From contig CANQKJ010000043.1 in assembly GCA_947624465.1 (NCBI GenBank), forward strand, positions 1 through 11,635: a stretch of DNA of 11,635 nt, read 5' to 3'. The notes beneath the pieces were generated by a model. It was not told the DNA's origin, made no database searches, and saw only the letters and a program-made list of their open reading frames with translations. The stretch is from an uncultured Oscillospiraceae bacterium (GTDB lineage: Bacteria > Bacillota > Clostridia > Oscillospirales > Oscillospiraceae). Shown here in pieces: positions 1 through 7,318 of the stretch; within the stretch, counting starts at the first letter, position 1, and the number at the start of each line of letters is the position of its first letter. The position numbers were made by a program, and so were the translations under genes.

Positions 1-584
1 CCCAGGGTCATCCAGCGGTGGGTGGGCAGCACGGGCACGTCCTCCTCCACCCGGAGGATGATGTTCCGGTTGCGCTTCTTCAAAAACCGGGAGGACTGCT
101 CCGACTGGATCTGATCCGCCACGATCTCGTATTTCCCCGCGTTCAGAAAGTAGTCCAGATAGGGCGGCTTCTTCCCTCCGTGCTTCTGGGTGAAGTTGCT
201 TTTGGTGGCCTGGATGGTGGGGGAGATTTGGACGCAGTTCACGTTCCCCGGCTCGATCTTCGCCTGCATGAGGAAGTGCATGACGCCGCCGATCTCTTTG
301 CAGAGGATGCCTAAGTAGCCGATCTCCTGCTGGAGGATGATGGGCTGCTCGAAGCCCTCGCCCTGGAGCCCGGCGATGGTGAAGAAGCTGCGGTTCTCGT
401 TGCGGATGCAGCCCTCGGCGGGGTCGTAGAACCAGGGAGCGCACCTGTCCAGGGTAGTCTTGCGGATGTCCACCGCCGTGGTGGCGTTGCGTTCGGTGAC
501 CCAGGCGAGGATGTCCGACGTGGGGGTGACCGCACTGTTCGGTTCGGACCAGCTGCGGGCGATGGAATACAAAGTACCCGTCAT
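1..584 (-). CDS. NDP-hexose 2,3-dehydratase, N-terminal part (cut by window edge)
   Basis: The family (EvaA/TylX3-like, Pfam Hexose_dehydrat) removes the C2 hydroxyl from NDP-4-keto-6-deoxyhexoses, the first step towards 2,6-dideoxy or 2,3,6-trideoxy sugars. About 194 residues are visible. The family core appears as EPGNVN (111-116), SPTIQATKSN (121-130), a following HGGKKPPYL, and SEQSSRFLKKRN (161-172). Known members are about 460-480 residues with two tandem copies of this unit, so only the first copy lies in the window. The ATG at 584 is preceded by GAGGAG six bases upstream, which lies in the last codons of the glycosyltransferase gene. Only three bases separate that stop from this start, so the two are almost certainly cotranscribed. 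The function probably supplies a deoxy sugar to the surface polymer. Family assignment is from memory of motifs; the substrate is not known. Confidence 0.85.
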   Translation of the reverse strand, partial: MTGTLYSIARSWSEPNSAVTPTSDILAWVTERNATTAVDIRKTTLDRCAPWFYDPAEGCIRNENRSFFTIAGLQGEGFEQPIILQQEIGYLGILCKEIGGVMHFLMQAKIEPGNVNCVQISPTIQATKSNFTQKHGGKKPPYLDYFLNAGKYEIVADQIQSEQSSRFLKKRNRNIILRVEEDVPVLPTHRWMTL

Positions 585-587
585 CGC

Positions 588-2135
588 CTACTCCTCTTTT
601 TTGAAAAGGCGCTTGATCCAGGCTTTTAGTATGCGCAGCGGCTTGGTGATGCGCCATGACAAGGACCGCTCCCTGTCGTGCAGTTGTTCTTCCAACTGTG
701 CGACCCTCTTTTTCAGTTGATTGACCTGGCGGTCGTCTACCAGAACGATATTATCGATTCCAGAATCCTGTACCACCTTTTGCAATTCTTCAGGCCGGTT
801 TTTAATCTGCTCTGTCAGCGCAGACTGAAAGATACCCTTCAGCGTAGCTGTTTCGCCTTTGAGCGCAATATTCTCGTTTCTTAACTTAACAATATCATCT
901 CGATCTGGATACGCTTTCCTTTTAATTCTTGTCCCACAGAACATCAAATTTACATTCTCAACAATATCTATCAAACTGGTGTTGCGATAATCTTTATACG
1001 TAGATAACTGGGCCGCTTTATTCCCCCACTCAACTAAATAATCATAGATATATGGCTTCACGTACTGTTCAACTGAAGTTTCTTCCGTCTCATAGCAAAT
1101 TCCTGTTTTATCCAAATAGTCTCGCCAGCATATTGTCGGTCCCATAAAATAAACACTGCTGTCTCCGGGAAGCGTTGCAGGTAAAAAATTAAAATAAGCA
1201 TCGACCAAATAGCAATTTCTAATCTTCATCTGAACGGCCAAAAAGGTACTGAAATGCGGTTCAAAAGCACGTCGAAGAATGGTTACTCTGGTATTCGGTC
1301 TACAGAACTGAGAGAGATAAATCAATCCGCCCTCACTGGCAACAATCTCGTTCGCCCCAGCAACAATTGATATTTGCTCCGAAAACGGTAACTGCTCTGG
1401 ATAGATAATCTCAAAGCCTCTTTTGCGATAAAAATCCTCAAAATACTGTTCGTTATATGTCAACTCGTCCGCTTTCAGCATGGATCTGGATAAATAGACC
1501 TTTTTATAAGGGCCCGCCTCTATTCTGGAACTTGCAAAAGCGTAAATTTTCTCAGCGCCCGGCCTGTAACCGGATAGCATATGATAGGCTTCTTCCGGTA
1601 CTATGATCTTGTCAAATCTTGTGGGGGTGCGGATAATCTCAAATCTATCTTTTGGTAGGCCGATTGCCTCCAAAATTCCGTAGTGCTTAAATCCGCCAAA
1701 CGCCGGACTGTCTAAAAAGATAAATTTGTATGGAGTCTCTGGGTTATCCGCAAACCACCATAATCTGCTTAAGCTTTCGGTAATCAAATGAGAAAACGCA
1801 CCGTACAGCACACCACCAAACACAACTGTCTCATGACGATGCTGCAAATCATTTGGGATTTCATATGCCACTGTGCAGGAAAGATTCGCTGTTGGTTTAC
1901 CTACCTTTCGATTAAGACCAGCTACAAAAGTCCCACTATTATCGCATATACCACCTTTAAAAGCGGCATTTCTGGTAGAAATATCGGTACGTTTTATCAT
2001 GGGCAAAACTACGCCATCCTCTACTTCAATTACCTTTGGCGCGGAATAAATGCAGTAATCCTTGCTCATGACCTTTTTCCAATACTTCTGATCATATACA
2101 AAAAGTCTGTTGTCGAGGTTGTCCAAGATTGCCAT
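588..2135 (-). CDS. GT61 (DUF563)-like glycosyltransferase with C-terminal coiled coil
   Basis: 515 residues, full length. The central part fits the GT61/DUF563 pattern: a conserved segment with SHLITESLSRLWWF (115-128), KVYLSR (212-217) and the C-terminal domain signature ASEGGLIYLSQFCRP (266-280) followed by TRVTIL. From about 415 on the protein becomes charged and helical, with a likely coiled coil at 475-500 (QLKKRVAQLEEQL). It ends in the SWRITKPLR motif and a basic tail, as seen at the C-termini of many cytosolic surface-polysaccharide transferases. No signal peptide or membrane segment is seen. ATG at 2135 follows GTGAGG by seven bases. The gene is visibly richer in A and T than the dehydrogenase next to it, which suggests separate acquisition in a mosaic locus. 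Sugar donor and acceptor cannot be read from the sequence. Confidence 0.78.
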   Translation of the reverse strand: MAILDNLDNRLFVYDQKYWKKVMSKDYCIYSAPKVIEVEDGVVLPMIKRTDISTRNAAFKGGICDNSGTFVAGLNRKVGKPTANLSCTVAYEIPNDLQHRHETVVFGGVLYGAFSHLITESLSRLWWFADNPETPYKFIFLDSPAFGGFKHYGILEAIGLPKDRFEIIRTPTRFDKIIVPEEAYHMLSGYRPGAEKIYAFASSRIEAGPYKKVYLSRSMLKADELTYNEQYFEDFYRKRGFEIIYPEQLPFSEQISIVAGANEIVASEGGLIYLSQFCRPNTRVTILRRAFEPHFSTFLAVQMKIRNCYLVDAYFNFLPATLPGDSSVYFMGPTICWRDYLDKTGICYETEETSVEQYVKPYIYDYLVEWGNKAAQLSTYKDYRNTSLIDIVENVNLMFCGTRIKRKAYPDRDDIVKLRNENIALKGETATLKGIFQSALTEQIKNRPEELQKVVQDSGIDNIVLVDDRQVNQLKKRVAQLEEQLHDRERSLSWRITKPLRILKAWIKRLFKKEE

Positions 2136-2156
2136 ATATAGGCCTCACTTTCTATT

Positions 2157-3194
2157 TTACGGTTCGCAACACAACAGGTACCGCCCCCCGCCGCCCCTTG
2201 CTGTTTCAAACACTTCCGCTGCTCTTTCCATGGGATAAATCCCGTGGACTATCCCAGGCACCAGTTTCAGCCTGCCGGAAGCCATATACTCCACCGCCAT
2301 GCGCCACTCCTCACCGGGAAACGGCGCGGAGTAGGACATCCAGCTCCCCGTCAACCAGCACTCCTTGCGGTTGATGTTCTCCCAAAGGCGCACCGGGAAC
2401 GTCAGCTCCTTTTTCGGCGTCCCCACGTAGCACACCGTGCCCTTCTTCGCCACAGCTTGCAAAGCCAGCGCCATAGTCTGCCCGCTACCGGAGCACTCGA
2501 ACACGCAGTCATAACCGCGGCTGTTCAACGTCTGAAGAAGTTCAGCTTCTGAGATCTTCTCTGTGCTGAATACGGCGTCAGCCCCGGCGGCCTCCGCCGC
2601 CTGTAAGCCGGTCTCGCCCCGCCCGATGGCGGTCACGCTCTCCGCCCCCAGCAGGTTCGCCCACTGGATGGCATACAGCCCGATGATCCCGCACCCCAGT
2701 ACAGCCATTCGCCTGCCCTGTCCGTATTTCGCCAGCCGCAAAGCGTGAAGTGATACAGTCGCCGGTTCGATGGTGGCCGCCTGTTCAAAAGAAACTTCGT
2801 TTGGAAGAACTACGATGTTCCTCGCCGGCACTACCACATACTCCGCCATAGCCCCCTGCCGCCGTGAGCCGATGAAGTTGTAGTGGCCGCACAAAGAGTA
2901 GTCGCCCCGCTTGCAGTCGGGGCACTCATGGCAGGGCACCAGCGGGGCAGCCGTCACGCGCATACCCGGCTCGATCCCCTCCACTCCGATACCTGTCCTG
3001 TCCACCGTCCCGGAAAACTCATGGCCCAAAATGACAGGGTAGCTGTGGGCGGCGTGATCAAACACTCTGGGGATATCTGAGCCGCAGATGCCGCACACCG
3101 CCACCTTGACGCGGACCTCTCCCGGCCCCGGTTCCGGCGCAGGCACCTCCTTATATGCGATCTTCTCATTGTCCTCTATGACGACCGCCTTCAT
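2157..3194 (-). CDS. Zinc-dependent polyol-phosphate dehydrogenase, GatD-like (galactitol-1-phosphate 5-dehydrogenase type)
   Basis: Medium-chain dehydrogenase of 345 residues. Catalytic zinc ligands are C37 (in GICGSD) and H58-E59 (in GHEFSG), with E143 in the usual later position. The structural zinc loop is complete: C88, C91, C94, C102. The nucleotide-binding motif is GCGIIG (167-172). A C-terminal segment with SWMSYSAPFPGEEW is typical of galactitol-1-phosphate dehydrogenases. GatD interconverts galactitol-1-phosphate and tagatose-6-phosphate with NAD(H). The adjacent cytidylyltransferase recalls TarJ/TarI, where a dehydrogenase reduces a keto-sugar phosphate to a polyol phosphate that is then CDP-activated, so I infer that it works as a reductase here. 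ATG at 3194 follows AAGGAG by five bases, eleven bases after the upstream stop. Ribulose-5-phosphate or another ketose phosphate remains possible as substrate. Confidence 0.85.
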   Translation of the reverse strand: MKAVVIEDNEKIAYKEVPAPEPGPGEVRVKVAVCGICGSDIPRVFDHAAHSYPVILGHEFSGTVDRTGIGVEGIEPGMRVTAAPLVPCHECPDCKRGDYSLCGHYNFIGSRRQGAMAEYVVVPARNIVVLPNEVSFEQAATIEPATVSLHALRLAKYGQGRRMAVLGCGIIGLYAIQWANLLGAESVTAIGRGETGLQAAEAAGADAVFSTEKISEAELLQTLNSRGYDCVFECSGSGQTMALALQAVAKKGTVCYVGTPKKELTFPVRLWENINRKECWLTGSWMSYSAPFPGEEWRMAVEYMASGRLKLVPGIVHGIYPMERAAEVFETARGGGGRYLLCCEP

Positions 3195-3205
3195 AACGGC
3201 TCCTT

Positions 3206-4537
3206 TCAGCGGACAAAGATTCCGCCTGTCACATAATTGTATTTCACCGCATAGTTATAGTCCTCGACCAGAGATACCACGCTGTCCTTCACCAGCTCCC
3301 GGGGGTCCATAGGCAGTTTTCTGTCCCGGACCTTGATATATTGGAGCGGCATGTACTGGTGCAGCATCCCCAAAGGAATGGCCACGCCAGATAAGTTGCG
3401 GAACAGCTTCTCAACAGCCTCGCTGATTTCCTCGTCTGCCAAATAATAACGGCATCGGTCAGAAAAGCTGTATTTTCGGTCCAGGCTCTTCTCAAAGTCG
3501 CTGCCGCAATAGTATCTTTCCCAACTCTTGGGGGCACGCAGCATATGCTGCTCCAGCAGCTCAACGAAATTGGCCCGGGCGCCCGGATTCGGAATCAACT
3601 CCTCCTCGATGCGGGACAAGGCGAACAGCGCCTCCCGCAGGGCAAAGGTAAGGGCGGGCCCCACCTTGATGATGGCGATGCCGTCCTCCACCATCTCCCG
3701 CAGCTTGGCCGGAGACTGATAGTCGGTGGAGTGGCCCTCAAACACGATGTTGGGATATTTTCTCAGCTTTTGACATAGGTCGTGGGCGCGGAATCTGTCG
3801 TAATGACAGATCTCCCTGTTCCCAAACTCCACCCCCGGCTGGACCACCATGGCGATGATGTGTACCCAGGCGTCGGACAACCCCAGTCGGGCAAATTTCT
3901 GATGATAGGCCAGTAGGACCTGCTCAAATCGCTCCGGCGTGGTGACCTCAACGGTATCCTCTGCCCCCTGTGCCCCGCCGGGGACCGGCACCTCGCTTCC
4001 GATCACATAGACCGGATGGATTGCGGATGGGTCCGCCTTTAGAACATTCTGGAACTCCTCTTCACAGATGCGGTAGAGGACCGCTCCCCGCTCCGCAATG
4101 ACAGCGTCGTCCATCGGTCGGTCCGTGGGGTCGTCTCCCAGGTGCATACTGGTATCCAAGTGAATCTTCTGGTATCCGGCCCGCACACAGTCCCGCACCA
4201 GGATCTCTGCCTGTTCCATTGCCTCCGCCGCAGGAAGATCCGCCCAAGGCAGCGGCCCCATATGGTCCCCTCCGATGATGATCTTCTCGTGGGAAAAATG
4301 GATCTTGTCCGCAATCTCATAGACAAAATCCCGAAACTCAAATGGGGTCATCCCCGTATAGCCGCGGTTCTGATTCACCTGGTTGGATGTCGCCTCAATG
4401 AGGACCGTGTCGTCGAAGCGTTTTGCCTGGTCCAGGATTGCCTCAATCACCAGCTTATTGGCGCAACAGAAGGAGGGGATGCCGCAGTGGATGCCCGCTT
4501 TGCGCTTTTCCACCATATCCAGCAAGGGATTCTTCAT
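3206..4537 (-). CDS. GatZ/KbaZ-like protein (tagatose-bisphosphate aldolase non-catalytic subunit family; possible sugar-phosphate 4-epimerase)
   Basis: 443 residues, close to the family's usual 420-430. Family motifs are clear: IPSFCCANKLVIEA near the N-terminus, EATSNQVNQ (48-56), GYTGMTP (59-65), GGDHMGP (89-95) and HLDTSMHLGDDP just after. GatZ and KbaZ were described as partners of the GatY/KbaY class II aldolases, but no such aldolase gene is in this window. Some family members have been reported to epimerise C4 of fructose-6-phosphate, giving tagatose-6-phosphate. That activity would feed the GatD-like enzyme directly, and I infer it as the likelier role here. ATG at 4537 follows GAGAGG by nine bases, fourteen bases after the cytidylyltransferase stop. 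The family call is firm; the reaction is open. Confidence 0.85.
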   Translation of the reverse strand: MKNPLLDMVEKRKAGIHCGIPSFCCANKLVIEAILDQAKRFDDTVLIEATSNQVNQNRGYTGMTPFEFRDFVYEIADKIHFSHEKIIIGGDHMGPLPWADLPAAEAMEQAEILVRDCVRAGYQKIHLDTSMHLGDDPTDRPMDDAVIAERGAVLYRICEEEFQNVLKADPSAIHPVYVIGSEVPVPGGAQGAEDTVEVTTPERFEQVLLAYHQKFARLGLSDAWVHIIAMVVQPGVEFGNREICHYDRFRAHDLCQKLRKYPNIVFEGHSTDYQSPAKLREMVEDGIAIIKVGPALTFALREALFALSRIEEELIPNPGARANFVELLEQHMLRAPKSWERYYCGSDFEKSLDRKYSFSDRCRYYLADEEISEAVEKLFRNLSGVAIPLGMLHQYMPLQYIKVRDRKLPMDPRELVKDSVVSLVEDYNYAVKYNYVTGGIFVR

Positions 4538-4551
4538 ATCTCTGGGCCTCT

Positions 4552-5259
4552 CTATTCCTCAAAAAAGTATGTGTGCGCCAAAAGGCGGAACAGCCTCAGA
4601 TCCTCCGGGTAGGTAATTTTCAGGTTCAGCACCTTGGCCGGGATAACCTTCATCGGAATGTCGTGCGCCAGGGCGATGGCCCCGGCGGAACTCATTCGAT
4701 CAAACTCCTCGTCTGCGGCGCCGAAGTAGATGCGGCTGATGTCCCCAAAGCGGAAAGCCTCCGGAGACGCACCGGACACCAGTTCCTGCCGGGGCACGAC
4801 CTCCTCAATCTGGCGCTCTCCATCCATGCGGTAGCAGGTGTCGTACTGGCAGGCACCCAGGGTAGCGCCTCCCACTTCTTCCACCGCGCGGATGACCTCC
4901 CGGGTCCCCGCCACGTCGACATAAGGGTGGGTGGCATCATGGATCAGGACCACGTCGCGCTCCGCCGCGATATCCTCCACCGCCTTCAGGCCGTTCCGCA
5001 CCGAGGCGGAGCGGCTGCTCCCTCCGGCCGCCAGCCGGACTGGGCAACGAAAGGTGATATCCGAAATGGAGGTCCTCACAAAGTCCAGCCAGTTCGGATG
5101 GGACACGATGCAGATGGCGCCAAGCTCGGACATTTTGGCGTATTTTCGGACGATGTACCAGAAGATGGGCCGTCCGTCTATGTCGATGTACTGCTTGGGG
5201 ATCTCTGCGCCCAAGCGGGTGCCGCTGCCGCCCATCATCAAAAGAAGGATGTTACTCAT
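4552..5259 (-). CDS. IspD/TarI-like cytidylyltransferase, probably for a polyol phosphate
   Basis: 235 residues, the normal IspD/TarI size. It has the nucleotide-binding loop GGSGTRLGAEIPKQY (10-24), AGGSSRSASVRNGL (78-91), IHDATHP (106-112), SPEAF (165-169) and K214 in NLKITYPEDL. These fit transfer of CMP from CTP to an alcohol phosphate. Two positions depart from housekeeping IspD: the usual HDA-x-RP reads HDATHP, replacing the Arg, and the usual TPQ-x-F reads SPEAF. With a TagF-type transferase on one side and a sugar-phosphate enzyme plus dehydrogenase on the other, a CDP-polyol is a better guess than the isoprenoid pathway. Its ATG overlaps the stop of the upstream TagF-like gene by four bases (ATGA), so translation is coupled. 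The substrate is inferred only. Confidence 0.85.
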   Translation of the reverse strand: MSNILLLMMGGSGTRLGAEIPKQYIDIDGRPIFWYIVRKYAKMSELGAICIVSHPNWLDFVRTSISDITFRCPVRLAAGGSSRSASVRNGLKAVEDIAAERDVVLIHDATHPYVDVAGTREVIRAVEEVGGATLGACQYDTCYRMDGERQIEEVVPRQELVSGASPEAFRFGDISRIYFGAADEEFDRMSSAGAIALAHDIPMKVIPAKVLNLKITYPEDLRLFRLLAHTYFFEE

Positions 5260-6533
5260 CCCGCATCACCTATGATCTCTTTCAGTTTCTCCACCACACG
5301 CTCCGCCGCGTGGCCATCATCAATACAGCCCTTATCCCGAATAAACGTCTCGCATTTTTTCTGATACTCCGCCAAGTCAAAGTTTAAAATATTGCGGACC
5401 ATCTCAGCATTTGTACACGCCAGCGGGAAGGGCATAGATTCCAGTGGATAATAAAAGCCTCTCTCCGTGTAATAGTGGCGATAGTCCATGGCGAACAGGA
5501 AGCCCGGTTTTTTAGTCAGAACATAATCGCAGATCCAACTGGAATAGTCCGTGATTCCAACATCTGTTACCAACAGGAGATCCTGAATATCCGGGTAGTT
5601 GGTAACATCGATCACAAATTCAGGGAATTTGATTTTCTTTTTTTTCACAAGTTTTCTCAGTTGAAAATGGAACCGAACCAAAATGCTCCACTTCCCGCCA
5701 AACTTTTCCGTCAATGCCTCACAGAGCGCGTTATAGTCAAGCTTGTATGGCGACAGGTCATCGCCGTCCCGGAACGTCGGCGCATACAAAGCTACATGGC
5801 GATTTTTCGGAATCCCGCATGACTCTCGGACCTTTCTCTCCAGCACGGCAACCCGCTCAGTGTCCGATGTAAGCAGAATATCATTTCTGGCGTGGCCAAA
5901 ATCCAAAATATTAGAAGTACCCCAAAATGTATTTTGGAACAGCTCACGCTCAAAAGTGCTGTTGGAAATACAGTAATCTGTTCTTTCCCCGCACTCCTTT
6001 GCCTTTTTCAGCCACTGTTTATCGCTAGTAGTCTCGATGCGCTTAATCCCGAGGGAACCGTGCCATGTCTCAATCAGCACCTGCCCCGTTTTTTTCCAGG
6101 TATTCAGATAGGACAGGCTTGTGGAGTTATCGATCCAAACCTTTGACCTTGCCGCTTCCCGGTAAAACTCATATGAGCCGCGGAGCACCAGTTTCAGTTT
6201 GCTCGGGTACTCCTCCATCCGCTTGATGTTCTCCTTTCTCGCTACCCACACTAGATCCCAAGGGAGCTTCTGACGTATGATCTCATCAGCAATCGCCCTT
6301 GGATTGCAGTTATACCCGCCCCTCGTCGTCATAAACAGAATTTTGTTAGAAACGACCATCTCCTGTTTAGCCTGCTTGCGAATTGCCCATCTAGCCAAAG
6401 CAGTATCGATTTTCTTGAACAGTTTTTTGCGATAAGTTCCGTTAAAGCAGCTGAAAAAGCATTCTTTCAGCTTTTTATATGTTTTTTCTAACAAGTTTCC
6501 TTCAATAATCGCTTTTTTGATCTTCTCTATCAT
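5256..6533 (-). CDS. CDP-glycerol glycerophosphotransferase family protein (TagF/TagB-like polyol-phosphate transferase)
   Basis: 425 residues from the chosen start. It matches the teichoic-acid polymerase/primase fold in order: KILFMTTRGGYNCNPRAIA (64-82), VWIDNST (132-138), IETWHGSLGIKR (154-165), FGHARND (212-218), YAPTFRDG (250-257), and ITDYSSWICDY (327-337). The His of WHG, the His of FGHARND and the TDYSS motif are the family's conserved active-site elements. The protein would move a polyol phosphate from a CDP donor to a membrane-bound or oligosaccharide acceptor at the cytoplasmic face. The basic amphipathic N-terminus (about residues 1-60) may bind membrane. I chose ATG 6533, with GGAGAG eight bases upstream and twenty bases after the LicD stop. 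An in-frame ATG at 6638 would overlap LicD by 85 bases and adds no conserved sequence. The donor could be CDP-glycerol or the hexitol made by the next three genes. Confidence 0.85.
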   Translation of the reverse strand: MIEKIKKAIIEGNLLEKTYKKLKECFFSCFNGTYRKKLFKKIDTALARWAIRKQAKQEMVVSNKILFMTTRGGYNCNPRAIADEIIRQKLPWDLVWVARKENIKRMEEYPSKLKLVLRGSYEFYREAARSKVWIDNSTSLSYLNTWKKTGQVLIETWHGSLGIKRIETTSDKQWLKKAKECGERTDYCISNSTFERELFQNTFWGTSNILDFGHARNDILLTSDTERVAVLERKVRESCGIPKNRHVALYAPTFRDGDDLSPYKLDYNALCEALTEKFGGKWSILVRFHFQLRKLVKKKKIKFPEFVIDVTNYPDIQDLLLVTDVGITDYSSWICDYVLTKKPGFLFAMDYRHYYTERGFYYPLESMPFPLACTNAEMVRNILNFDLAEYQKKCETFIRDKGCIDDGHAAERVVEKLKEIIGDAG

Positions 6534-6553
6534 ATAGGTATCTCTCCGGCTCT

Positions 6554-7318
6554 CTATCCTTTGTGTTTTGTATTTCGGTCCGATTCCTGTGGCGGAATCA
6601 TATAGTATCCATACAGCTGTCTCAAATACCCATCCCATTTGGTGGGTGCGGAAAACCGTTCTCCCTCAAAATCCAGGAAAACCGTATCGCTAAACCAGCT
6701 CTTTGGATAGAATTCCACGGTCCCCTTATGTCCCCCGCCGGGGGAAAGGAAAAAGCCTTCGTCCTTCGCAGTCAGGCACTTGATAACGTCTCTCCGCAGG
6801 TTTCTCAGCCGCTGTTTTGTGAACCTATCCAAGATCCAATACCCTAGCCGGGCCGCATTTTGCTTGTATGGGATGTAGCCCATCCACCCGCACTTAACTT
6901 GCAGTACATAATTCATGACGCTGATTATGTCAAACAGAAAGCCTGTCCATTTCGTCGGCCTGCGGGACGGGGCGATAGGAAAGATGTCTATGTAGATCCC
7001 TCTCGGGCCGTTCCTGTTTTGGGTGGTAAACGGTTTTCTGGTATCACACAGTTTTGCAAAAAAGAAAGGATAATTCTCATCTGTGAACTCCGTCTGAATG
7101 GTCAATCCCACTGGAAGCTCCGAGCCCAGTTCTAAAAATTGTTCGTAGTCCTCCACTGGCATCATTACGTCCACATCATCGTCCCAAGGGATAAACCCCC
7201 GATGGCGAATCGCCCCCAGCAAAGTGCCGCCCGCCAGATAATAGCAAAGGTTGTGTCTTTCACAAAATGCCGAAAAAGATTTCAGCAAATCAAACAACTG
7301 TGTTTGTTCGCTTGTCAT
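6554..7318 (-). CDS. LicD-family phosphotransferase
   Basis: 254 residues. The LicD nucleotidyltransferase-fold signature is textbook: AGGTLLGAIRHRGFIPWDDDVDVMM (29-53), with the metal-binding acidic cluster D46-D48 and D50. A later IYIDIFPIAP segment and the C-terminal YLRQLYGYYMIPP are also typical. LicD proteins attach phosphocholine or other phospho-alcohols from CDP donors to surface glycans. No choline kinase or LicC-type gene is visible here, and the only cytidylyltransferase in the operon is the TarI-like one, so this enzyme may use the same CDP-polyol. Its first 29 bases overlap the end of the GT4 gene. No strong ribosome site precedes the ATG (GTTGGGA is the best), so it probably relies on coupling. 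Confidence 0.88.
   Translation of the reverse strand: MTSEQTQLFDLLKSFSAFCERHNLCYYLAGGTLLGAIRHRGFIPWDDDVDVMMPVEDYEQFLELGSELPVGLTIQTEFTDENYPFFFAKLCDTRKPFTTQNRNGPRGIYIDIFPIAPSRRPTKWTGFLFDIISVMNYVLQVKCGWMGYIPYKQNAARLGYWILDRFTKQRLRNLRRDVIKCLTAKDEGFFLSPGGGHKGTVEFYPKSWFSDTVFLDFEGERFSAPTKWDGYLRQLYGYYMIPPQESDRNTKHKG

Noticed and set aside
4423..5364. Plus-strand open frame of 313 codons
   Set aside because: It is a shadow across the GatZ-like and cytidylyltransferase genes, with composition typical of an off-frame of GC-rich DNA.
6534..6638. Longer start for the TagF-like gene
   Set aside because: It would overlap LicD by 85 bases without conserved residues, whereas ATG 6533 has a good ribosome site.
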